The position numbers and the translations under genes were made by a program. From positions 10,735 to 74,734 of the forward strand of contig CAZJQS010000021.1 of assembly GCA_964548175.1 (NCBI GenBank): 64,000 nucleotides of DNA, in the 5' to 3' direction. The notes below the pieces were generated by a model. It had not been told where the DNA came from. It ran no database searches and saw nothing but the letters and a program-made list of their open reading frames with translations. Source of the DNA: JANQPA01 sp964548175. Its GTDB lineage: Bacteria > Bacteroidota > Bacteroidia > Chitinophagales > Saprospiraceae. Positions 42,174-50,558 of the stretch are shown one piece after another (the first letter of the stretch is position 1; the number at the start of each line of letters is the position of its first letter).

Positions 42174-45149
42174 TTAAAAATTAAGGGTGAATCCTGCAGT
42201 GAAGGTTCTGGCTTGTGGGAAGGCATACAATTCAATGCCCTGCACCAACTGCTGGTCAGCACCGGTGTTCAATTCTGGGTCAAGACCTGTGTAATCCGTG
42301 ATTGTGATCAGGTTCTGAGCCGTAATGTACACTCTGGCTGCTCTCATCCCCAGTTTGCTGGTCAGACTGGACGGTAGGTTGTAGCCTATAGAAACGTTCT
42401 TCAGGCGCAGATAAGATCCATCTTCCAAAAAGCGGGAAGGGCGCAAACTACCGGAATAGTTTTCTGCAGTCATTCTAGGCACCATTGTCTCATCCCCCGG
42501 CTGCTGCCAGCGGTCTAATTGACTGGTGTGGTACTGCGTATTCCGGCCGCCGCCATGCTCCTGGAAGAAGCGGTTCCAGTGCAGCTGGTCGTTGCCAAGG
42601 CTGTACTGCCAGAACATCATGAAGTTGAAGCCTTTCCAGGTAAAGTCAGAAGTGAAACCACCGAACAGATCAGGCTGTGCATCGCCAACAAAATAACGGT
42701 GTACACTTGGGTTGAAGGTTTCCGAACGAGAATCAGAATCATCCACTCTCCAGATCGCGTCGCCCGTCTGAGCATCTACACCTAATTGCTCATGCAACCA
42801 GAAAGAGAACAGTGGCAAGCCTTCCTCAATACGGATGGGGCTACGGGTGAACGCTTCAATCGGTGCTACCAGACGAGTAGCAGTGGCTTCGTTGTGAGAA
42901 ACATTGAAGTTGATGTTCCACTGCACATCCTGAGTTTGGATGGCTGCCAAATTCAGGCCAAATTCCCATCCTTCGTTTTCGATCTCTCCGAAGTTCTGGA
43001 TCTGGCTGGAGAAACCGGTGGTTCTTGGCAGGGGTACATTCAACAACAGGTCTTCTGTGAGTTTCGTGTAGTAGTCAAAGGTTAAGCTCAGACGTTCCTT
43101 GAGGATGGTCATGTCCACACCAACGTTAAACTGAGTGGTCGTTTCCCACTGCAGGTCAGGGTTCGCCAATTGCGCCGGAGCAGTACCGGGTGCGCCATCG
43201 TAGTTAAATCCGCCATTCCACAATCCAAGAGAGGCAAAGTTGCCGATGCCGTTCTGGTTACCGGTGATCCCCCAGCTGGCGCGCAGCTTCAATTCATTGA
43301 AGAAAGTATTGTTTTCCATAAAAGATTCCTCAGAAATACGCCAGCCTACGCCGACTGATGGGAACGTACCCCAGCGGTTGTCTTCACCAAAGCGGGAGGA
43401 ACCATCGCGACGTACGTTAATATTAACCAGGTATTTTCCGGCATAGTCATAGTTGATTCGACCGAACAAAGAGGCGATGCCCCACTCGGAACCCTGGGAG
43501 GAAGAAGTCTGGATCGCAGCGGAGGTGATCCGGCGGAAGTCGTTGGAGGGGAACTGCTGTCCGAAAGCAGTGGTTCTTTCAAAGTCTGAAGTCTGTACCG
43601 ACTGACCTAAAAGAACTGTCAGGAAGTGATCACCTCCCAAGCCTTTCTGGAAGGTCAGTACGTTTTCCCAGATCAGGTTGTCGTCTACTGTAATTGTAGA
43701 GCGGCCCTGTCCGTTAACCGCGGCGCCTTCGTTCATCTGAGTCGGCCAGTAAGCATCTTCCTTAATGTTGTTGTAATCTACGCTGGCAATCGATTTGAAA
43801 GTCAGATAGTCTGTAATCTCCCATTCTCCAAATAAATTGGCCAGGATACGGTTCGTTCTCATCTTAAGATCCTGATACTCTGCAACGGCAATTGGGTTTT
43901 CGAAGATCGAGAACTTTGTCAGCGAACCATCCGGCTGACGAGGTGGCAGGTTAGGAGGATTAAAGAAGGCCCCTCCCAATGCTCCGAAAATATTGTTGTC
44001 ATTGTCGGAGCGGGTACGGTCAGAGCGTGAATAAAGGACGCTGGTTCCAAATTTCAGCTTATCATTGGCTTTGTAGTCCAGGTTGACACGGCCGGTCTGG
44101 CGCTCATAGTCGTTGTTTCTCATAATACCGTTCTGAATGAAGGCATTACCAGATACGAAGTATCTTACGACATCATCACCGCCGCTGATGCTCAGGTCTA
44201 CATTGTAGATGGGGGCATCCTGGCGGAAAATGAAAGAGTTCCAGTCGGTGTTGGCACCACTACCTGGATTAGGATAAGGCTCTGCTTGTCCGCGGTTACG
44301 GGCGGCTTCGTTGCTGAGCTCTTCGAAAGTGCGGGCGTCAACAACCGACTCAGAAGGGTCCTTCCAGAAGTTCTGGATACCGGCGTAAGTGTTCAGCGTG
44401 ACGCGGGCATTTTTACTCTTCGTTCCTCTCTTGGTAGTGATCAGCACCACCCCGTTAGCGGCGCGCGCTCCATAAATGGCGGTGGCGGCGGCATCTTTCA
44501 ATACCTCGATCGACTGGATGTCGGCTGGGTTGATGTCAGCGATGGGGCTGGTTCTTTGTCCACCTGTTCCTTCCGCTTCCAAAGGGGTCGAAACAATGGG
44601 AATGCCATCCACCACATATAGCGGATCACTACCTGCAGTGATGGAGTTGGTGCCCCGTACCCTTACGAAGATACTTCCACCTGGTGTACCGGAGTTGGAG
44701 CTGATCTGCACTCCGGCTGCCCGGCCTTGTATCATTTGGTCAAAGCTGGGCTGCGGCAGGTTCTCGATCTCAGAAGCGTCCAGCGAGCTGATGGCGCTCG
44801 TTAGTACTTTCCGCCCTTGCGTACCATAACCCGTTACCACGACCTCGTCAAGCAAAGCCACGTCTGATTGCATCTCGAAATCGATCGTGGTGCGGTCTCC
44901 TACGCGCTCTTCAATGGTTTTCAATCCGGTGAAGGCCACCACCAAAATGGCATCGTCATTGGGTACTTCAATGGAATAGTTCCCATCAAAGTCCGTAACC
45001 ACGCCTCTGGAGCTGCCTTTGATCAAAATAGTAGCACCGATGACGGTCTCCCCATCCTCGGCCGATGTGATCGTACCTGTGACGGTTTTTTGCCCGTAAG
45101 CGAAAAACGTGAGTCCCAGTGCTAGTGCGACGGCAAATAGTTTTTTCAT
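42174..45149 (-). CDS. SusC/RagA-type TonB-dependent outer-membrane transporter
   Basis: A 991-aa outer-membrane receptor importing oligomers with its SusD partner. After the signal peptide MKKLFAVALALGLTFFAYGQ comes a carboxypeptidase-regulatory-like domain (TVTGTITSAEDGETVIGATI). The TonB box region is LLDEVVVTGYGTQGRK, and the plug domain runs to about 230 with the family signature SIEVLKDAAATAIYGARAANGV. The rest is the 22-strand beta barrel ending in FTLNF-COOH, a typical outer-membrane end. The upstream region (45150-45674) is shared with the divergent lectin-OmpA gene. Confidence 0.96.
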   Translation of the reverse strand: MKKLFAVALALGLTFFAYGQKTVTGTITSAEDGETVIGATILIKGSSRGVVTDFDGNYSIEVPNDDAILVVAFTGLKTIEERVGDRTTIDFEMQSDVALLDEVVVTGYGTQGRKVLTSAISSLDASEIENLPQPSFDQMIQGRAAGVQISSNSGTPGGSIFVRVRGTNSITAGSDPLYVVDGIPIVSTPLEAEGTGGQRTSPIADINPADIQSIEVLKDAAATAIYGARAANGVVLITTKRGTKSKNARVTLNTYAGIQNFWKDPSESVVDARTFEELSNEAARNRGQAEPYPNPGSGANTDWNSFIFRQDAPIYNVDLSISGGDDVVRYFVSGNAFIQNGIMRNNDYERQTGRVNLDYKANDKLKFGTSVLYSRSDRTRSDNDNNIFGALGGAFFNPPNLPPRQPDGSLTKFSIFENPIAVAEYQDLKMRTNRILANLFGEWEITDYLTFKSIASVDYNNIKEDAYWPTQMNEGAAVNGQGRSTITVDDNLIWENVLTFQKGLGGDHFLTVLLGQSVQTSDFERTTAFGQQFPSNDFRRITSAAIQTSSSQGSEWGIASLFGRINYDYAGKYLVNINVRRDGSSRFGEDNRWGTFPSVGVGWRISEESFMENNTFFNELKLRASWGITGNQNGIGNFASLGLWNGGFNYDGAPGTAPAQLANPDLQWETTTQFNVGVDMTILKERLSLTFDYYTKLTEDLLLNVPLPRTTGFSSQIQNFGEIENEGWEFGLNLAAIQTQDVQWNINFNVSHNEATATRLVAPIEAFTRSPIRIEEGLPLFSFWLHEQLGVDAQTGDAIWRVDDSDSRSETFNPSVHRYFVGDAQPDLFGGFTSDFTWKGFNFMMFWQYSLGNDQLHWNRFFQEHGGGRNTQYHTSQLDRWQQPGDETMVPRMTAENYSGSLRPSRFLEDGSYLRLKNVSIGYNLPSSLTSKLGMRAARVYITAQNLITITDYTGLDPELNTGADQQLVQGIELYAFPQARTFTAGFTLNF

Positions 45150-45674
45150 ACTCTAATAGATTAAGTGTTTTATAAAATTAGGTCTATATCAAAAGCAAAA
45201 AGGTACTATTCTTAATATGATCGTAAGGCTCTGAATGGTCTTAAGTAATTGTTAGGACAATGCCGTACAACTTCAAAGAATCGCTTTTTGCCAGAAAAAG
45301 ACTTCAAACAGCAACACTCATGTCATGGTGTAATGGAGTGTTTTACATAAAAAGAGTACCGTCAAACATGGCTTCCATGCTTATCCAGTACCATTTGTAC
45401 TAAAATCCAGTTTAATGTTATAGGACGAAATGCGTTGGCGTATTTTGGGGATAGTCAGGTTATCATCAATTTTGCCCGACCAAAATAGTAGTTTCCACGA
45501 AGTTTCAAGAAAATTTTTCCAAAAAAATGCGATTTTTTGTTTTACTGCCTTCAATAGCCTTAAGTTTTTATTCTATATAGCTGATGAAAAGGGAAATAGT
45601 GTGTGGTAAATGTTAATATCGGTTTTTTTGCAACTCAACTGCCCCAATGTCAGTTTCCTATTATAAAAAAGGCT
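45150..45674. other. Divergent intergenic region between susC and the lectin-OmpA gene
   Basis: About 525 bases without a convincing gene. TACCTTTT at about 45209-45216 on the minus strand is one base from the -7 consensus for susC but lacks a matching -33 element. A short frame beginning at 45603 is only the in-frame extension of the lectin-OmpA gene. Confidence 0.45.
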
Positions 45675-46775
45675 ATGAATCCTGTGCTACCGAGAATATC
45701 TACTTTTTTGTTTTTTTTTAGCTTCCTGCATCTTACTGGGTTTTCCCAAAATACGGCCAGGCTTTCGGACTTCTACGCCGCAGGAGATGCGGTTATCCGT
45801 GGATCGGAATGTTTCCAGCTGACCTATGACCGGGAGTGGTCTGCCGGCTCGATCTGGTATAAGGAAGCCATCGATCTGAGCCGCTCTTTCGAGATGGAAC
45901 TGGAGCTGATGCTGGGACGAAAAGATCGCACAGGAGCGGATGGCCTCGTTTTTGTTTTTCACCCCCAACGCATTCGCGTGGGTTATGCAGGAGAAGGAAT
46001 GGGGTTTGCAGGCCTTGTGCCTTCCATAGGCATCGAGGTGGATACCTGGGAAAATGATCACCTGCTGGATCCTGCGGAAGACCATATTGCGATCCTGAAA
46101 AATGGTAGCGTAGCTCATTTCAATAACCTGGCCGGCCCGATCAAGATCGAAAACGTAGAGGACGGCCGCAACCATAAATTCAGGATCATCTGGGATGCCG
46201 CTTCTCAGGAACTGGCCATCTACCTGGATGGAAGCAAGCGCCTTTCGGTAAGGGAAGATATCGTCCGGACCATCTTCAGAGGACAACCTAAAGTGTTCTG
46301 GGGCATTACCTCAGCTACCGGCCGGTACAACAATAATCATGAGGTGTGTTTGAAAAAACTGATATTCGATATTGAGATCGGCAACCTGTTCGATAATCCA
46401 CGGATGAAACAGGAACTGCTGAGCGGCAAACAGGCCAGCCTGCGCAGCGTAAGCTTCCCCTCCGGCAGAAGCAACATCCTGCCCGTTTCTTTCGAAGAAC
46501 TAGATCAATTGGCGGCCTTCCTTAAGCAAAACCCTGAAGTGACCGTCGAGATCGGCGGCCACACCGATTCTTCCGGCGATCGCGAACTGAACCGCCGTAT
46601 CTCTCAGCAAAGAGCGGATGCCGTGGCGGAATACCTGAAGGGTAAAGGCATTTCCATGAAAAGAATGTACACCCGCGGTTATGGCGAAGATTTCCCCATC
46701 GCTAGTAATTCCACCGAAGATGGCAGAAAGAAGAACAGAAGGGTGGCGATTAGAGTGTTTAAGCCGCTGCCATGA
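45675..46775 (+). CDS. L-type lectin domain fused to OmpA peptidoglycan-binding domain
   Basis: A 366-aa envelope protein; I chose the ATG at 45675, which begins a good signal peptide (MNPVLPRISTFLFFFSFLHLTGFSQ in pieces). Residues about 30-225 form a legume-lectin-like sandwich with DGLVFVFHPQ, GEGMGFAGLVPSIGIEVDTWEN and DPAEDHIAILKNG, the usual calcium and carbohydrate loop pattern of bacterial L-type lectins. The C-terminal 110 residues are an OmpA domain: VTVEIGGHTDSSGDRELNRRIS and GRKKNRRVAIRV, with the diaminopimelate-binding Asp and Arg. The combination would tether a sugar-binding domain to peptidoglycan. Confidence 0.85.
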   Translation: MNPVLPRISTFLFFFSFLHLTGFSQNTARLSDFYAAGDAVIRGSECFQLTYDREWSAGSIWYKEAIDLSRSFEMELELMLGRKDRTGADGLVFVFHPQRIRVGYAGEGMGFAGLVPSIGIEVDTWENDHLLDPAEDHIAILKNGSVAHFNNLAGPIKIENVEDGRNHKFRIIWDAASQELAIYLDGSKRLSVREDIVRTIFRGQPKVFWGITSATGRYNNNHEVCLKKLIFDIEIGNLFDNPRMKQELLSGKQASLRSVSFPSGRSNILPVSFEELDQLAAFLKQNPEVTVEIGGHTDSSGDRELNRRISQQRADAVAEYLKGKGISMKRMYTRGYGEDFPIASNSTEDGRKKNRRVAIRVFKPLP

Positions 46776-46780
46776 TGCTT

Positions 46781-46909
46781 GTTCCGATTCCATCGGAACG
46801 ATACTTTGATACTTTTGATGCCGGACGATCCTGGGAAAATGGCCTCAGCATCCTTCGCCAAAGGCGAAAAGAGCATCTCAGCATCATTCGGTCGCCGAGG
46901 CGACCGAAT
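46781..46909. repeat. Three hairpins between convergent lectin-OmpA and glgP genes
   Basis: GTTCCGAT-TCC-ATCGGAAC at 46781-46799, TTCGCC-AAA-GGCGAA at 46854-46868 and ATTCGGTCGCC-GA-GGCGACCGAAT at 46886-46909 are perfect palindromes, the last two flanked by CAGCATC. They likely act as terminators for both convergent genes. Confidence 0.75.
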
Positions 46910-46952
46910 AAGCATCTTATATTGTAACCACTTTTTTTGAAAAAATCAAAAC

Positions 46953-48566
46953 CTAAGCATACAACTTATCATAATACTCCTCCAACATCCGCTTCACCGC
47001 AAATTCATCTTTATTATCCAGGATGCTGGCCTTCATCATTTCTCTCCACTTTTTCTTATTGTCATAGTAAGTCGGGACTACCTCTTCCAGCAGTACTTTG
47101 TACAGCGCTTCTCGGTCGTGATCATCTTGTTTTTTGACGTCATCACTTTCGAAGCCGTCGCCGAATTGCCAGCCGTTTACGCCGTGCTTGCAGGCTTCCG
47201 GCCACCAGCCGTCGAGGATGCTGCAATTGAGAACACCGTTGATGGCGGCTTTCATGCCGGAGGTGCCGCTGGCTTCTTTAGGCCGGCGGGGGTTATTGAG
47301 CCAGATATCGGAGCCCCGGGTTAACATGGCGCCGGTCGCCATGTCGTAATTAGGCACGAATACCACGGAATTGGGATATTTTTCTGTCATTGCCACCAGG
47401 TCGGCGACTATTTTTTTTCCATTATCGTCCAATGGATGTGCCTTTCCGGAGAAAATGATCTGTATGCGCCCTTCTTCCAGATAGGGAGCGATCACATCAG
47501 GCTTGCTGAAGATCAGGTTGGCGCGCTTGTAGGGAACGGCGCGGCGAGAGAAGCCGATGATCAGGTTATCTTCTTTCAACTCGGCGCCGGTGCGGTCTTT
47601 GACGAATTGGATCAGGTCGCGTTTGTTTTGGAGATGAGCTTCCCAAAGATCGCCGCCTTTTTCGGCAGTTTTGATCATATTATCGTCCACCCAGGTCGGC
47701 AGATGGATGGCGTTGGTTATCGGGACGATCTCGGAGCGATTGTCAATGTGGGCCCACATTTCGTTAGCGGTTTTGCCGTGCAATTGGGCCACGGCATTGG
47801 ATTTTTTGGACATCCGAAGCGCTCCGACGGTCATATTGAAAGGAGCGCCGCCGAGCTCGACAAGCTGCTCGATGGTCAATCCAAGGTTGGCGCCCATGTA
47901 AAGCAGGCGGTCAATGGGGTGCGACTCGTTGCCCTGGATCACCGGGGTGTGCGTGGTGAAAACAATTTCTTTCTTGCACTCTTCCAACGCTTCCTCAAAA
48001 GAAGAGCCGCCTTCCATTTTTTCTCTTAATAACTCAAAGCCGGCAAACAGGGCGTGACCCTCATTGAAGTGATAAATGTCAATATCAAGGCCTAGTGCTC
48101 TGATGGCCCTTATCCCGCCGATACCTAAAACCATTTCCTGCGCGATGCGTTCTTCACCGAACCATCCATACAATTGGCCGGTAATCCAGGCGTCTGCATT
48201 GTCAGGCAGATCTGTGTCGAGCAAATAAAGCGGGGCATTGCCGAAATTGTCGCACTTCCAGACCTTGCACTTTACATTGCGCTGTCTGATTTCTACATCA
48301 ATAGTGATGCCGGTATCTTCAAGAAAGTCGTATTCATAATTGTGATAAGAATCGTAGGGGCGGCCATCCTCTCCAATGAGTTGGTCGGTGTATCCCTGTT
48401 TCCATTTCAGGCCGATACCGATGATGGGGAAGTTATGATCTTTAGCGCCTTTCATATAATCGCCCGCCAGGATGCCGAGTCCGCCGGCATATGTTTTCAA
48501 GCTATCGTCTAATCCGTATTCCATACAGAAATAAGCGACTTTAGGAAGGTTTTTCGTTTTTGACAT
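46953..48566 (-). CDS. glgP: Alpha-glucan phosphorylase, short form
   Basis: A 537-aa PLP-dependent family 35 phosphorylase releasing glucose-1-phosphate from glycogen-like glucan. The start KVAYFCMEYGLDDSLKTYAGGLGILAGDYMKGA is the short alpha-glucan phosphorylase signature. Catalytic-site pieces include HFNEGHALF, VFVPNYDMATGAMLTRGSDIWLNNP and the PLP lysine in SGTSGMKAAINGVLNCSILDGWW (about 464-486). It is shorter than E. coli GlgP (about 815 aa), as in other members of this subgroup, which lack the regulatory N-terminus. It may share an mRNA with the Wzi/RemB-like gene 69 nt upstream. Confidence 0.92.
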   Translation of the reverse strand: MSKTKNLPKVAYFCMEYGLDDSLKTYAGGLGILAGDYMKGAKDHNFPIIGIGLKWKQGYTDQLIGEDGRPYDSYHNYEYDFLEDTGITIDVEIRQRNVKCKVWKCDNFGNAPLYLLDTDLPDNADAWITGQLYGWFGEERIAQEMVLGIGGIRAIRALGLDIDIYHFNEGHALFAGFELLREKMEGGSSFEEALEECKKEIVFTTHTPVIQGNESHPIDRLLYMGANLGLTIEQLVELGGAPFNMTVGALRMSKKSNAVAQLHGKTANEMWAHIDNRSEIVPITNAIHLPTWVDDNMIKTAEKGGDLWEAHLQNKRDLIQFVKDRTGAELKEDNLIIGFSRRAVPYKRANLIFSKPDVIAPYLEEGRIQIIFSGKAHPLDDNGKKIVADLVAMTEKYPNSVVFVPNYDMATGAMLTRGSDIWLNNPRRPKEASGTSGMKAAINGVLNCSILDGWWPEACKHGVNGWQFGDGFESDDVKKQDDHDREALYKVLLEEVVPTYYDNKKKWREMMKASILDNKDEFAVKRMLEEYYDKLYA

Positions 48567-48635
48567 AGGTTTATTTTTTTATTTAGAAAAATGATTTTTT
48601 AATTCCATAGGGGCGCCGTACAGCACTCCATGGCA

Positions 48636-50384
48636 TTAAAAGTCTAACCGTCTTCGTCCTATATTCATTCTGATCCCCCCGCCAAAATACTGATCGTTTT
48701 GGTCTTTGATATCCAGGACGCTATTTTTTACGCGATTAAAGTAGTGAAGTTCCAAAAAAAGATTGTGGGCCAGCTGATAGGACAGGTCAATGCCAAAAAG
48801 GGAAATATCGGCGGTGACTCCCTGGGCCGTCTCGTTATTGAAGTTCTGTTCTCTGTCGTCATTGGGCAAGAGGAGGTTGCCGCCCCAGTTGGTGCTGTCG
48901 GCATCTTCTCCCGCAGTGGCGTTGATCAGGCGGGCTTCGATCTGTAACTTTGTGAACGGGCGGTAGCGGGCCACCATGAGCCATTCGCGGAAATTGGCGC
49001 CCAGAGGATGGGCCAACGGCTGGTTGTAGTGTGTGTAACTGGCCACGCCGTCAGTATGGGTATACGTGTAAGGGCGAACAGTGTTGTATTCGGCCTGAAA
49101 GTCCAGGTGGTCAATGCCGAGCACGTCGATGTATTTGGCGCCGATCTGGACGCCCGTCTTATTTCCCCACCAGCCGCGGTTTTCGGAAAAAACTTCCCGG
49201 AAGACGAATTCGTCCAGCGCCAGCTGTCCGTACAATTGGAAGTGGTTCAGGAAAGTCCATTTGGCATCCAGCCCCAGCAGCACATTATCGGGACTACCCA
49301 GGCCCTGTTCAACGGTCCGGTAAAAAATAACGGGCAGCAAATACCGGAATTCCATTTGATTGGTGCGGCTGAATATGACGGATTCGAAAATGCCTATTGT
49401 TAGGTTGGGCAATAAATTCAGGCTAAGATGGTGGGCCGCCATGTATTTTTTGGGCAGCAGCTCGTTGCCACGCACGACGCCCTCTCTCAGAGTAAGCTCC
49501 GCAAAGATATTCTGATAATGCAGCTTCCATACTTTCCAGTTGAGCTTTAAATACAGATAATTGTAGGCAAAGTCCGACAGCAGCAGAGAGCGGTAACCGT
49601 TGCCGATAAAATTCTGGCCGTAGCCAAACTGCAGTCCCACATGAGATGATAAGTTGAAGCCCAGGTATCCGGTGCTGATCAAATAATCGTATCCTCCTGA
49701 CAGGCCCAGATAGGTGTTTTTATTGGTTTTCAAAAAGCCGGCGCCGGGCAGGGCTTCATACTGATCGACGTAATCTTCCACATAAACCGGATAATGCGCT
49801 TGGTTATCAATGATCTGGGTGTGAAAATAGATCTTATCGTCTATGCCCCCCCTAAGGTCAGTGCCTCGCTGGCTGATGAACAAGCCTTCGTTCGGGCGCC
49901 GGGAGGAAAAAAGCTTAAAGTTGATGATCGGGTTTACCCTCAGGTGAAATGCCGGTTGATTAACTTCGAGGAGATTGGCGGGAGTGGGATAAAAAAGGCC
50001 GAGGAATGGTTTTTCTTTTTGCTGGTATTTGGGGCTTTGCAGGCTTTTTTCGATCTGGGTAGTGCGTGCTTTTGGTTGTTTTTCGCCAAGAGCGTAAGGT
50101 AGTTCATGCTGTCCCAGCCATTCATTATTATCCAGGAAAAGGTATTCGAGGTCATCCCGGTCCTGTCGGGACCAATTGACGGCAGCGGTGTCCATTTGAT
50201 AGGCAAATTCGGTGACTTCCGACCGGGTGTAAAACTTCAGGGTGGAATGGAAAACGGTATTGCCGTTGTTTTTGATCTCCATCCGGTCCAGTATATGATA
50301 AGCCGGACTTCCCAGCGGAAGTGGGTTGCTTTGGGAAAAAAGAAAGAGTGGGGACAGCAACATTGGGATTATAATGTACTTCAT
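48636..50384 (-). CDS. Outer-membrane beta-barrel, Wzi capsule-assembly / RemB-like
   Basis: A 582-aa outer-membrane protein with signal peptide MKYIIIPMLLSPLFLFS. A short N-terminal helical part (YHILDRMEIKN, RSEVTEFAYQMD, RDDLEYLFLDNNEWL) precedes a long beta barrel. The segment SSHVGLQFGYGQNFIGNGYRSLLLSDFAYNYLYLKLN (in pieces) is a hallmark of the Wzi family and of RemB gliding proteins of Flavobacteria. The C-terminus alternates hydrophobic residues as expected for a barrel. Wzi anchors capsule to the outer surface, which would fit the polysaccharide locus, but the two are 17 kb apart. RemB-like function is the alternative. Confidence 0.72.
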   Translation of the reverse strand: MKYIIIPMLLSPLFLFSQSNPLPLGSPAYHILDRMEIKNNGNTVFHSTLKFYTRSEVTEFAYQMDTAAVNWSRQDRDDLEYLFLDNNEWLGQHELPYALGEKQPKARTTQIEKSLQSPKYQQKEKPFLGLFYPTPANLLEVNQPAFHLRVNPIINFKLFSSRRPNEGLFISQRGTDLRGGIDDKIYFHTQIIDNQAHYPVYVEDYVDQYEALPGAGFLKTNKNTYLGLSGGYDYLISTGYLGFNLSSHVGLQFGYGQNFIGNGYRSLLLSDFAYNYLYLKLNWKVWKLHYQNIFAELTLREGVVRGNELLPKKYMAAHHLSLNLLPNLTIGIFESVIFSRTNQMEFRYLLPVIFYRTVEQGLGSPDNVLLGLDAKWTFLNHFQLYGQLALDEFVFREVFSENRGWWGNKTGVQIGAKYIDVLGIDHLDFQAEYNTVRPYTYTHTDGVASYTHYNQPLAHPLGANFREWLMVARYRPFTKLQIEARLINATAGEDADSTNWGGNLLLPNDDREQNFNNETAQGVTADISLFGIDLSYQLAHNLFLELHYFNRVKNSVLDIKDQNDQYFGGGIRMNIGRRRLDF

Positions 50385-50558
50385 TAAAAATCAGTTTTGG
50401 CAAAATATATAGAGCCTTTCTCAGCCTTCGGGCCGTTTTGCCGGCCAATAATTTTTGTAGTAGTCTTTTTTGAAGAAAAATGGGATTTTTCCTCAAAAAA
50501 GACGATATAAAAGAAATGTATTAAGCTGCACAAAAGTGCAAGGCGCTTTTGAGGCGTT

